Assembly (NCBI GenBank): GCA_937922085.1
Contig: CAKZVD010000015.1
Span: forward strand, 1-53,962
DNA from: an uncultured Tenacibaculum sp.
GTDB taxonomy: Bacteria; Bacteroidota; Bacteroidia; Flavobacteriales; Flavobacteriaceae
Direction of reading: 5' to 3'
Length of the DNA stretch: 53,962 nucleotides
A program made the position numbers and the translations under genes. Every line of letters begins with the position of its first letter. Within the stretch, counting starts at the first letter, position 1. The notes beneath the pieces were generated by a model. That model was not told the DNA's origin. It saw only the letters and a program-made list of their open reading frames with translations, and ran no database searches. Positions 24,406-32,474 of the stretch are shown piece by piece.

Positions 24406-25479
24406 ATGATTTTTCTTAGAAGTTTAATAATAAGTGGTGTTGTACATGGCGTGCTGTTTTTTCTAATACTTGTATTAAATAAGAAATATAAAAACACTTC
24501 TAATTATTATATAGCTTTGGTTGTACTGTTTTTGTCACTTAATAATTTATATTATTGGTTGATAAACTCATACGAAGAAAATCTATTGTTTTTAGAAAAT
24601 TTATATGCTCCTTGGGCTTTATTAATACTTCCCTATTTTTATTTATTTGTACAATCTTTTTTGAATAAAAAGTTAGAGAAAAAACACCTTTTCATCCCTT
24701 TTTATTTTTTTTTGATAGGACATAGTATTGTTCTTTTAGATAGTTTGTTTTTTGAAAGAATTATTTCTGAGAAGATTAGATATATATTCTTTTCTTTAGA
24801 AGAATATATAATCGTTTTCTTTAGTATTTATATTGTAATTAAAACTAAAATAATTATTCGAAAGTATGAGATAAACTCTAAAGAAAAATTTAAAAAGAAT
24901 ATAAAATGGTTGCAATGGTTATTAGTAATCGGAGTTTGCTTTTTTGTGTTTTTATTGTTGATATCATTATTTGCACTTATAATTGATCCTGTTTTATTAG
25001 AATATGCAAGATATTTTTTATGGATAGGTTTAACTTTTTTAATTTATTTAGTAGCTTATTTAAGTGTTTATCATAATATCATATATAAACAGCGAAATAT
25101 AATTCGTAAAACGATTAAAAAAGAGACTTCAAAAAAAGAAGATCACCTTGTTGAGGGTATAAAAAATAGCATTAAAATAGAAAAATGGTATTTAGAAAAA
25201 AATATAAGTCTGTCATTACTATCTGAAAAATTCAATTTAAGCGAAAGTTATATTTCTCATGTGTTTAATCAAGAGAGTACTTCTAACTTTATGACTTTTG
25301 TTAATGAACTTAGAATAGAAGAAGCAAAAAAAATGCTACTAAATAAAGAGTTCAGTAATTATACAATTGTTGCAGTAGGTTTAGAATCTGGGTTTAACTC
25401 TAAATCTGCATTTTATAAAGCTTTTAAAAAAGAAACAACAATGACTCCTTCAGAGTTTAAAAAGAAGAATTTGTCCTGA
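24406..25479 (+). CDS. Seven-helix membrane AraC-type regulator
   Basis: 357 aa. Seven predicted membrane helices over the first ~225 residues (for example ISGVVHGVLFFLILVLN, YIALVVLFLSLNNLYYWLI and WLQWLLVIGVCFFVFLLLIS), a basic linker, then an AraC-type double helix-turn-helix domain (about 255-355: LSLLSEKFNLSESYISHVFN and VAVGLESGFNSKSAFYKAFK, ending TPSEFKKKNL). The combination is a common Bacteroidota one-component membrane sensor. The tight packing with tesB-SdpI hints that it is expressed with them; its target is unknown. Confidence 0.88.
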   Translation: MIFLRSLIISGVVHGVLFFLILVLNKKYKNTSNYYIALVVLFLSLNNLYYWLINSYEENLLFLENLYAPWALLILPYFYLFVQSFLNKKLEKKHLFIPFYFFLIGHSIVLLDSLFFERIISEKIRYIFFSLEEYIIVFFSIYIVIKTKIIIRKYEINSKEKFKKNIKWLQWLLVIGVCFFVFLLLISLFALIIDPVLLEYARYFLWIGLTFLIYLVAYLSVYHNIIYKQRNIIRKTIKKETSKKEDHLVEGIKNSIKIEKWYLEKNISLSLLSEKFNLSESYISHVFNQESTSNFMTFVNELRIEEAKKMLLNKEFSNYTIVAVGLESGFNSKSAFYKAFKKETTMTPSEFKKKNLS

Positions 25480-25554
25480 TTCTTTAGAAACTAAAGAAAC
25501 GAGACATTGTTAGTTATAACAAATGCTAGTTTTGTTTAGATAAATTAAAAAATT

Positions 25555-26538
25555 ATGAAGAAAATTAGAAAAAGTATTTCGGTTTATAAAATTAAATTGA
25601 TAGCCATTTTAGGTGTTTTTATTTTTCATAGCTGTGTTTTTTCTCAAAAAGAAGAAATAAGTATAAATAAGACACCTTACAGTAAAGAAGAGCTTAGAAT
25701 ACTTCAAGATTTAAATAAAATAACAAAAACAGAAAAACCTAGAAATTATAAAAATATAGTTACACTAAATAAGGTTGCAAATTATATTAAAAAAGAACTT
25801 AGTAAAGTATGTGATACTGTTAGTTTTCAGTCTTATAAAGTTGAAAATAATATTTATAAAAATGTAATCGCATCTATAGGAACTCAGCATGAGGAACGAA
25901 TAGTTATAGGAGCACATTATGATGTTTTCGGAGATTCAGACGGAGCAGATGATAATGCTTCTGGTGTAGCAGGACTGTTAGAGTTAGCTCGATTGTTATC
26001 TGAAAACAAAGAATTAAAATATAGAATAGATTTTGTTGCTTTTACACTAGAGGAACCTCCGTTTTTTCGAACAGAAAGTATGGGAAGTTTTATACATGCT
26101 AAAAGTTTGTTTGATAAAAATGTGCCTGTAAAGGGAATGATTTGTTTAGAAATGATAGGTTATTATAGTACCAAAGAAAATTCTCAAGATTATCCAATAA
26201 AAGAGATGAAATATATGTATGGTACTAAAGGCGATTTTTTAACGGTAGTTCAAGAGAAAGAAGCAAAACATTTTAGTAATCAAATTACAGAATCGATGAA
26301 ATCACAGAAAAGAATAAAAACAGTATCATTTAAGGGTTCTTCATCTGTGCAAGGAGTTGATTTTTCGGATCATTTAAATTATTGGAAGTTTAATTATGAT
26401 GCAATTATGGTAACAAATACTGCTTTTTTTAGAAATAAAAATTACCATACTTCTAAAGATAAATTAGAAACTCTAGATATAAGAAAGATGAATTTAGTAA
26501 TTCAGGAACTATATAGATCAATTATAAGTTTAGATTAA
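25555..26538 (+). CDS. M28 family zinc aminopeptidase
   Basis: 327 aa. N-terminal hydrophobic signal (IKLIAILGVFIFHSC), possibly a lipobox with Cys 26. Zinc ligands of the M28 family are visible: H121 and D123 in IGAHYDVFG, D132/D133 in DGADDNASGVAG, the catalytic Glu pair in FTLEEPPFF (166-167), Glu in ICLEMIGYY and the C-terminal His in YHTSKDKLETL. It should release N-terminal amino acids from peptides in the periplasm or outside the cell. The order of motifs and the length are normal. Confidence 0.9.
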   Translation: MKKIRKSISVYKIKLIAILGVFIFHSCVFSQKEEISINKTPYSKEELRILQDLNKITKTEKPRNYKNIVTLNKVANYIKKELSKVCDTVSFQSYKVENNIYKNVIASIGTQHEERIVIGAHYDVFGDSDGADDNASGVAGLLELARLLSENKELKYRIDFVAFTLEEPPFFRTESMGSFIHAKSLFDKNVPVKGMICLEMIGYYSTKENSQDYPIKEMKYMYGTKGDFLTVVQEKEAKHFSNQITESMKSQKRIKTVSFKGSSSVQGVDFSDHLNYWKFNYDAIMVTNTAFFRNKNYHTSKDKLETLDIRKMNLVIQELYRSIISLD

Positions 26539-26619
26539 AATGTTAGCAATTAGTCAGATATTTTTATTCTTTTATAACTAGAATAGATAAAATGTTTTTA
26601 TTTCTAACCTCTAACTTCA

Positions 26620-27294
26620 CTATTTATATTCTTCTTTTAATAAAAGTATATCATCAATAATCTTTTTCATGTTATCAAACTTAGTTCCGTCATAGATTCC
26701 TCGTATACGATTCTCTTTATCAATAAGCGTGAAATTTTCAGTATGAATAAAGTCTTGCTTACCACCATCTCCATCTTCTAAAACTGCAAAATAGCTTTTA
26801 CGAGCAAGTTCATAAATATGTTTTTTACTTCCTGTGGTAACATTCCATTTAGTGTCTATAATACCTTTACGCTTAGTATATGCTTTTAAAACAGGTACAC
26901 TATCTGCTTCTGGAGTTACAGAATGCGATAAAAATAGGATATCATCATCATTTTTAAAATAATCTTGTAACTCAAGCATATTATTAGACATAGGAATACA
27001 AATTCCTTTGCAGCTAACAAAGAAGAAATCGGCAACGTAAATTTTACCTTCATATTCTTTTTCAGTAATTGTTTTTCCATTCTGATTTGTCAATTCAAAA
27101 CTGGAAATAGTATGATTTTTGGTAAACATTCGTATAGAATTATCTACCAATTTCGGATTTACATCTGCTGGATTGTAAATAGGTAGTTTATGCTCAACTC
27201 TAACTAAAAAATAGTAAAAAGGGACAGCAATTAGCGTAAAAGCAATTAAAAAAAGAAAGGTGTATTTAGATTTTTTAAAAAACTGAATGTTCAT
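26620..27294 (-). CDS. SCO1/SenC family protein
   Basis: 224 aa with an N-terminal membrane anchor (about 11-31) and a thioredoxin-like domain. The copper/thiol motif CKGIC (C95, C99) and the distal His (H184 in FIHTENFTLID) are intact, as required for copper delivery to cytochrome c oxidase. It faces out of the inner membrane. The own -7 element (27313-27320) lies divergent from the rseP promoter. There is no oxidase gene in the window, so it stands alone here. Confidence 0.93.
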   Translation of the reverse strand: MNIQFFKKSKYTFLFLIAFTLIAVPFYYFLVRVEHKLPIYNPADVNPKLVDNSIRMFTKNHTISSFELTNQNGKTITEKEYEGKIYVADFFFVSCKGICIPMSNNMLELQDYFKNDDDILFLSHSVTPEADSVPVLKAYTKRKGIIDTKWNVTTGSKKHIYELARKSYFAVLEDGDGGKQDFIHTENFTLIDKENRIRGIYDGTKFDNMKKIIDDILLLKEEYK

Positions 27295-27312
27295 TTTATA
27301 GTAATTCTAATG

Positions 27313-27320
27313 CAAAAATA
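27313..27320 (-). promoter_or_regulatory. -7 promoter element of the SCO gene
   Basis: Reads TATTTTTG on the minus strand, a full TAnnTTTG match; leader about 15 nt. Confidence 0.5.
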
Positions 27321-27405
27321 CTGCTTAAAAAAGCGGTTTCCTAAAATCTTTGTTAAAAGGTGTGAAGTGATGGAAATGCTATTTTTAGGACTCTTGATAA
27401 AAGCG

Positions 27406-27413
27406 TACATTTG
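27406..27413 (+). promoter_or_regulatory. -7 promoter element of rseP
   Basis: TACATTTG, a full TAnnTTTG match. It overlaps an in-frame TTG at 27411, so translation must begin downstream, at the ATG at 27447 (leader about 30 nt). Confidence 0.55.
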
Positions 27414-27446
27414 CTCAGTTTTTTAATCAAGATAGCATTACCATTT

Positions 27447-28790
27447 ATGGAAATTTTAATAAAGGCAACCCAATTCATATTAAGTTTATCATTACTAATC
27501 GTTTTACATGAATTAGGACATTTTATACCAGCAAAATTATTTAAAACAAAAGTTGAGAAATTTTATTTGTTTTTTGATTACAAATTTTCATTATTCAAAA
27601 AGAAGATTGGAGATACGGTTTACGGTATTGGTTGGATTCCTTTAGGAGGGTATGTGAAAATTGCAGGAATGATTGATGAAAGTATGGATACTGAGCAATT
27701 AAAGGAAGAGCCTAAACCATGGGAGTTTCGTTCTAAACCAGCTTGGCAGCGTTTAATAATTATGCTAGGAGGAGTTATTGTTAACTTTATTTTAGGATGG
27801 TTAATTTATGTTGGTGTTACTGCTTATTGGGGAGATACAAATGTAAATCCTGAAGGGATTAAAAACGGTTTTGCAGTAGCAGAATTTATGAAGCCTTATG
27901 GCTTTGAAACAGGAGATAAGATCTTAAAAATAAATGGAGAAAAACCAGCTGATGTTACAGATATTAATAAGTTTTTGTTTTTAAGAGATGTAAAGAATAT
28001 AGAGGTTGAACATATAAATGGAAAAAAAGAAACACTGAATGTTCCTGAAAACATAGGTTCTGTTTTATGGAAGAGTGGAGATATGAGACCTTTTCAAGAA
28101 AGAATTTTTGAACCAGTAATAGATACTGTTATTGCTAATAATCTTGCAAGTAAAGCAGGAATTTTAAAAGGAGATAAAATTATTGCTGTAAACGGTAATA
28201 AAGTAGGTTATTGGGAAGAGTTTATGAAGCTTACACAAGCATCTAAGGAAAAGTTAACTTTAATGATCGAAAGAGAGGGAGAAGACGAATGTAGAGAGTT
28301 TATTATTTCTTTTAAAGATGCCAAAGAAAAAAAGATAGGAGTAGCACCAAAAACAACACAAGAAGCTTATGAGAATGCAATAGAAACATATCATAAAGAC
28401 TATTCTTTATCAGAATCTTTCTCTGAAGGATCTAGTAAGGCTTACTGGACTTTGAAAGACTATATAACTCAATTTAAATATATATTCACTAAAAAAGGAG
28501 CACAAAGTATAGGAGGTTTTATTTCTATAGGTAAAATATTTCCATCTACTTGGAGTTGGAAGGCTTTTTGGAACATAACAGCATTGTTATCAATTATGTT
28601 AGGTTTTATGAATTTATTACCAATACCAGCTTTAGATGGAGGGCATGTTGTATTCACCTTGTGGGAAATGATTACAGGAAAAAAACCGGGAGATAAATTC
28701 CTAGAGTATGCTCAATTAGTAGGTTTTGTTATTTTATTAGGATTGTTGCTTTTAGCTAACGGTAATGATATTGTAAAACTATTTAAATAA
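27447..28790 (+). CDS. rseP: Site-2 intramembrane metalloprotease RseP
   Basis: 447 aa from the ATG at 27447 (MEILIKATQFILSLSLLIVL). The active site HELGH is at residues 21-25 inside the first membrane helix; the partner motif NLLPIPALDGGHV is near the C-terminus. A PDZ region (about 110-290) lies between, with GDKIIAVNGNK visible. Family role: cuts membrane-bound anti-sigma factors or remnant signal peptides within the bilayer. A longer frame exists from a TTG at 27411 but it starts inside the promoter element. The small zinc-ribbon gene on the opposite strand ends right after its stop. Confidence 0.95.
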   Translation: MEILIKATQFILSLSLLIVLHELGHFIPAKLFKTKVEKFYLFFDYKFSLFKKKIGDTVYGIGWIPLGGYVKIAGMIDESMDTEQLKEEPKPWEFRSKPAWQRLIIMLGGVIVNFILGWLIYVGVTAYWGDTNVNPEGIKNGFAVAEFMKPYGFETGDKILKINGEKPADVTDINKFLFLRDVKNIEVEHINGKKETLNVPENIGSVLWKSGDMRPFQERIFEPVIDTVIANNLASKAGILKGDKIIAVNGNKVGYWEEFMKLTQASKEKLTLMIEREGEDECREFIISFKDAKEKKIGVAPKTTQEAYENAIETYHKDYSLSESFSEGSSKAYWTLKDYITQFKYIFTKKGAQSIGGFISIGKIFPSTWSWKAFWNITALLSIMLGFMNLLPIPALDGGHVVFTLWEMITGKKPGDKFLEYAQLVGFVILLGLLLLANGNDIVKLFK

Positions 28791-28958
28791 TTAAGAGGTT
28801 GTTTTTACTTTAAAAGGTATTTTAAAAAGAGATACCCAATAATAATCTTTTCTACAATCTAAACAATTATATAGTTTTAAAAAACGTAAATGTTTCATGT
28901 AATTGGTTCTTCTTTTTCTAATTCTATTAGATGAACCACAATGCGGACAAGTTTTCAT
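28791..28958 (-). CDS. Small zinc-ribbon protein (55 aa)
   Basis: A short minus-strand frame: MKTCPHCGSSNRIRKRRTNY at the start, then LKLYNCLDCRKDYYWVSLFK. Two CxxC pairs (C4/C7 and C32/C35) 24 residues apart form a zinc ribbon. The codons after the ATG at 28958 follow protein-like usage and the stop abuts the rseP stop tail to tail. A near-consensus -7 element (TAAATTGG, minus strand, 28993-29000) precedes it by 34 bases. No function known; the arginine/lysine-rich middle could touch nucleic acid. Confidence 0.65.
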   Translation of the reverse strand: MKTCPHCGSSNRIRKRRTNYMKHLRFLKLYNCLDCRKDYYWVSLFKIPFKVKTTS

Positions 28959-29021
28959 AAATATCGAGGGTGTTAATTTAATTAAGTGACATCCAATTTA
29001 TGAATAAAAAGAGAGAATGTT

Positions 29022-29056
29022 AAAAAAAACAAAAGGGGAAAATCCCCCTTTTTGTG
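29022..29056 (-). terminator. Terminator of the cupin gene
   Basis: On the minus strand AAAAAGGGGG and CCCCTTTTG pair around a short loop and are followed by a run of eight T (with one G), 50-80 bases after the cupin stop. It also isolates the zinc-ribbon gene from upstream transcription. Confidence 0.65.
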
Positions 29057-29106
29057 TTTTATAATAAATGATTTATTGTTAGAATTGGTTAAAATAAAAC
29101 GAATTC

Positions 29107-29988
29107 TTATTTTTTAGTAGTAGCTTTTTTAAAAGCTTTATTTGTTTTTATAATGGCTTGTTCGTTTTTCCAATCAATCCATTTCTGCCCTTTAATTCTT
29201 CTCATGATGTTGTCAAAAGTTCTCATCACAAATACATTATAAATAGCTTTTCCTAAGTTTTTAGGGTTACGGGCAATAGCACGTAAGCTCATAGAAAAAC
29301 CAGGGGTAATATAGCGCATATAATGCCAATAACCTTCAGGCATATATAAAACATTACCATGTTCAAGTTCAGTTACATGACCTTTTGCATTCTTTAAAGC
29401 AGGCCATTTTTCAAAATCAGGATTGTTAAAGTCAATATCCTCTCTTGTGATTAATGAATGCGGAATTTTATAAAGGTGTTTGTTTTGCTTTTGATCAAAT
29501 AAAATACATTCCTTTTTACCTTCAAAATGAAAATGAAAAATATTAGCTAGGTCAATATCATAATGCATAAAAGTATATGAATTCGTACCTCCAAAAAATA
29601 ACATAGGTAAACCCTTCATTAGTTTTAAACCAAAGTCAGGAAATGTAAAATCTTTTTGTAAAATTGGAACTTCCTTAAGAACATTCCATAAAAAAATTCT
29701 AAATTTAGTAGGCTCCCTTTTTAACAAATCTACATACTCACTCATTTTCATTTTAGCATGAGGTTCGTTAAAACCATCCTTGTAATCTACAGGACGATCA
29801 TCATATAAAGGAACAACTTTATCCCCTGCTACCTCTTTCATGTATTGTAAAGACCATTTAGAATGGGCTGGCCAATCTTCTATAAATCGTTCTATAACCA
29901 CAGGTTTTTGTGGTTTAAAATAATTTTTGATAAAGTCTTCCTTAGTAATTGTTTCAACTCTATCTATTTGTTGCAACTGTAATTTCAT
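29107..29988 (-). CDS. Cupin-like JmjC-type dioxygenase
   Basis: 293 aa of the cupin_8 family (JmjC-like, Fe(II)/2-oxoglutarate-dependent hydroxylases). The facial triad is visible: H142 and D144 in FMHYDIDLAN and H222 in MPEGYWHYMRY. KPVVIERFIEDWPAHSKW at the start is the usual family entry, and PMLFFGGTNSYTFMHYD surrounds the metal site. Such enzymes hydroxylate proteins or RNA-linked substrates; the target is unknown here. It is 91 bp downstream of bioB but has its own -7 element and terminator, so it is probably a separate unit. Confidence 0.9.
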   Translation of the reverse strand: MKLQLQQIDRVETITKEDFIKNYFKPQKPVVIERFIEDWPAHSKWSLQYMKEVAGDKVVPLYDDRPVDYKDGFNEPHAKMKMSEYVDLLKREPTKFRIFLWNVLKEVPILQKDFTFPDFGLKLMKGLPMLFFGGTNSYTFMHYDIDLANIFHFHFEGKKECILFDQKQNKHLYKIPHSLITREDIDFNNPDFEKWPALKNAKGHVTELEHGNVLYMPEGYWHYMRYITPGFSMSLRAIARNPKNLGKAIYNVFVMRTFDNIMRRIKGQKWIDWKNEQAIIKTNKAFKKATTKK

Positions 29989-30008
29989 CCCTAAATTTTA
30001 GACAAATG

Positions 30009-30016
30009 CAAAGTTA
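30009..30016 (-). promoter_or_regulatory. -7 promoter element of the cupin gene
   Basis: Reads TAACTTTG on the minus strand, a full TAnnTTTG match; leader about 17 nt. Confidence 0.5.
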
Positions 30017-30024
30017 AGAAAAGG

Positions 30025-30042
30025 TTAGGAAACCTTTCCTAA
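30025..30042. repeat. 18-bp inverted repeat between bioB and the cupin gene
   Basis: TTAGGAAA and TTTCCTAA, perfect 8-bp arms with CC between, lying 8 bases upstream of the cupin -7 element. It may be an operator over the cupin promoter or a weak bioB 3' hairpin. Confidence 0.35.
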
Positions 30043-30079
30043 AAGAAATTGTTAAAATAAATTGAAGTATTTGAAATAT

Positions 30080-31183
30080 CTATGACGATATTTTAACTCC
30101 CTTTGCTTCTTGCTTTTTTACTTCATTTCTTTCAATAGTATGTTCAGGTCTAGTCCACCTTGGCTTTTCTCCTAATGATTCGTACTGAGAATCTTTTGCT
30201 TCAACTGTTTGTGGTTGTACTTTCTTTGTAAACGGTTTTTGAGGGGTTAAACCTAATAATTTAAACATTTTCATGTCTTCATTTACATCCGGGTTAGGAG
30301 TTGTCAATAATTTATCTCCTGCAAAAATAGAGTTGGCACCAGCAAAGAAACACATTGCTTGTCCTTCTCTACTCATTTGTGTTCTTCCAGCAGATAAACG
30401 AACTTGAGTTTCTGGTAATACAATTCTAGTGGTTGCTACCATACGAATCATATCCCAAATTTCAACAGGCTTTTCATCTTCTAAAGGAGTACCTTCTACA
30501 GCCACTAAAGCATTAATTGGAGTAGATTCTGGTTGTGGATTTAAAGTAGATAACGCAACTAACATTCCAGCTCTATCTTCTGCACTTTCACCCATTCCAA
30601 TAATTCCACCTGAACACACCGTTACATTCGTTTTACGAACATTATCGATAGTATCAAGTCTATCTTGGTAACCACGAGTAGAAATTACTTCTTTATAATA
30701 TTCTTCAGATGAATCTAAATTATGATTGTAAGCATATAAACCAGCTTCTGCCAATCTTTGTGCTTGGTTTTCTGTAACCATACCTAAAGTACAACAAACC
30801 TCCATGTCCAATTTATTAATGGTTCTAACCATGTCTAAAACTTGATCAAATTCAGGCCCATCTTTCACATTTCTCCATGCAGCCCCCATACAAACACGTG
30901 AACTACCACTTTCTCTAGCTCTTAAAGCTTGTGCTTTTACTTGATTAACGGTCATTAAATCATTTCCTTCTACACCAGTATGGTATCTTGCTGCTTGTGG
31001 GCAATATCCACAATCTTCAGAACAGCCACCTGTTTTAATAGATAATAATGTAGAAACTTGAACAACATTAGGATCATGTTGTTTTCTATGAATTGTAGCA
31101 GCGTCATATAACAATTCCATCATTGGTTTATTGTATATGGCTAAAATTTCTTCTTTCGTCCAATTATGTCTTATCTCGCTCAT
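30080..31183 (-). CDS. bioB: Biotin synthase
   Basis: 367-aa radical-SAM enzyme inserting sulfur into dethiobiotin. The cluster motif is C54-x3-C58-x2-C61 (GGCSEDCGYCPQ), and further family blocks are YNHNLDSSEEYY, CSGGIIGMGES, VRLSAGR and FAGANSIFAGDKLLTTPN. The C-terminus carries a Lys/Glu-rich extension typical of flavobacterial BioB. It is the last biotin gene on the strand but has its own -7 element at 31206-31213, so it may be expressed independently of the upstream genes. Confidence 0.97.
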   Translation of the reverse strand: MSEIRHNWTKEEILAIYNKPMMELLYDAATIHRKQHDPNVVQVSTLLSIKTGGCSEDCGYCPQAARYHTGVEGNDLMTVNQVKAQALRARESGSSRVCMGAAWRNVKDGPEFDQVLDMVRTINKLDMEVCCTLGMVTENQAQRLAEAGLYAYNHNLDSSEEYYKEVISTRGYQDRLDTIDNVRKTNVTVCSGGIIGMGESAEDRAGMLVALSTLNPQPESTPINALVAVEGTPLEDEKPVEIWDMIRMVATTRIVLPETQVRLSAGRTQMSREGQAMCFFAGANSIFAGDKLLTTPNPDVNEDMKMFKLLGLTPQKPFTKKVQPQTVEAKDSQYESLGEKPRWTRPEHTIERNEVKKQEAKGVKISS

Positions 31184-31205
31184 TATAGTCGTTTGTTTGC
31201 GTTAT

Positions 31206-31213
31206 CAAAAGTA
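31206..31213 (-). promoter_or_regulatory. -7 promoter element of bioB
   Basis: Reads TACTTTTG on the minus strand, a full TAnnTTTG match; leader about 19 nt. Confidence 0.5.
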
Positions 31214-31236
31214 GGAAAACTAAATTTAATTTTATA

Positions 31237-32388
31237 TTATTTTGAAATTAAAACAGAAACAGCATTGCCACCAAAACCGACAGCATTTACTAGTATCTTT
31301 TTAAGTGTTTTAGGTTTTGTTTGTTTTACAGCAAAAGGAACTTCTATAGCTTGTTGATTAATTAGCATTAATAAGGCTAATTCTAGGTTTAGTAAACCAG
31401 AAGCGCCAAAAGTATGTCCAATTTTCCATTTATTGGTGGTTAAAAAAGGAGTTTTTTCTCCAAAAACAGCTTTTATAGCATTTACTTCAGAAGTGTCTCC
31501 TTTCATGGTTCCTGGTGCATGCATAACAATAGCATCTACTTCATTAAGATTTATGCTTTTACAAGCCATTGCTATAGATTTCTGAAAACATTCAGCATTT
31601 GCTGTAACAGAAGTATTATGTTTTAAAATTTCAGTAGCATAACCAATTCCTTCTATTTTGGCAATTGTTTTTTCAGAAACACCTTCCTCTAAACAAACAA
31701 CAGCTGCTCCTTCACCTAACACCATAGTGTTTTTAGTTTTAGTAAAATCAAAAGCTTTACAAGGAAATTCATCTGTTTCTTTAGAGTATACTTTTAAAGC
31801 TTGCATTTGAGCTAAAGTAAAATCAGTTAAAGGAGCTTCGCTTCCTCCAACTAAAAATTTGTCACAAAACCCTGCCTGTATCCAAGCAACACCGTTTAAT
31901 AAAGAATGTAATGCTGTAGAACAGGTAATGGAATGTGAAATTTCTGGACCATTACTTTGTAAATCATGAGCAATCCAAGAGGATATATTACCCAATGTTG
32001 TGGTTGGTGAACTTAAAGTGGAAGAGTTACCTGTTTCTAAAAATTCTTTATGATATTTTTCAAATAGAGAAGTAGCTCCTCTAGAAGAACCGATATTTAT
32101 TCCAAAATTATCGTTTGGTTGCCATTTTGCTTTTTTTGTTGCCTCTCTAGCACAATAAATAGCAAAAATAACAGTGTTATCTAGGTTTTTATATTTGTTA
32201 TCAGAATTTCGTATTTCGTTAAGTATTTGCAAATCTTCTTCTGGTAAAGAAGCCGTCCATGAAGAAAAAGAGGCAAAGTCTTGTTGTTTAATTCGATGAT
32301 TCGCATCTGTATAACTGTTCCAAACTTTTTCATAGGTGTTACCTAATGGAGAAATAGAAGCGAAAGATGTTATTGATATTGGTTTCAA
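31237..32388 (-). CDS. Beta-ketoacyl synthase in the biotin locus
   Basis: 383-aa thiolase-fold condensing enzyme of the KAS I/II (FabB/FabF) type. The triad is complete: C156 (SHSITCSTALHSLLNG), H290 (AIVMHAPGTMKGD) and H325 (NKWKIGHTFGASG). It uses a TTG start; a full -7 element 18 bases upstream supports this. Placed between bioA and bioB, it is likely to take part in making the pimeloyl chain, since no bioC, bioH or bioW is seen in the window; that role is inference. A shortened relative of FabF (usually about 410 aa). It could also be a general fatty-acid or polyketide enzyme that merely sits here. Confidence 0.85.
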   Translation of the reverse strand: MKPISITSFASISPLGNTYEKVWNSYTDANHRIKQQDFASFSSWTASLPEEDLQILNEIRNSDNKYKNLDNTVIFAIYCAREATKKAKWQPNDNFGINIGSSRGATSLFEKYHKEFLETGNSSTLSSPTTTLGNISSWIAHDLQSNGPEISHSITCSTALHSLLNGVAWIQAGFCDKFLVGGSEAPLTDFTLAQMQALKVYSKETDEFPCKAFDFTKTKNTMVLGEGAAVVCLEEGVSEKTIAKIEGIGYATEILKHNTSVTANAECFQKSIAMACKSINLNEVDAIVMHAPGTMKGDTSEVNAIKAVFGEKTPFLTTNKWKIGHTFGASGLLNLELALLMLINQQAIEVPFAVKQTKPKTLKKILVNAVGFGGNAVSVLISK

Positions 32389-32390
32389 TC

Positions 32391-32413
32391 CTCAAAAATT
32401 TTGAGCAAAATTA
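32391..32413 (-). promoter_or_regulatory. Promoter and short palindrome of the ketoacyl synthase gene
   Basis: The minus strand reads TAATTTTG at 32413-32406 (full TAnnTTTG match). Between it and the TTG start, 32391-32405 is CTCAAAAATTTTGAG, a perfect 7-bp inverted repeat around one base, placed where a repressor would block transcription. It does not look like a BirA operator. Confidence 0.4.
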
Positions 32414-32474
32414 AAACTAAATAACACATAATCTGTTTTTTTACTAATTATTTGATAGTGTACCTTAAAAATAT

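Noticed and set aside
31166..31357. Plus-strand 63-aa frame between bioB and the ketoacyl synthase
   Set aside because: Overlaps the ends of two well-supported minus-strand genes and the bioB promoter; translation not protein-like.
32391..32405. BirA operator for the biotin genes
   Set aside because: The palindrome CTCAAAAATTTTGAG does not resemble the TTGTAAACC-type BirA site or the TTATnnATAA-type BioR box, so no named regulator is assigned.
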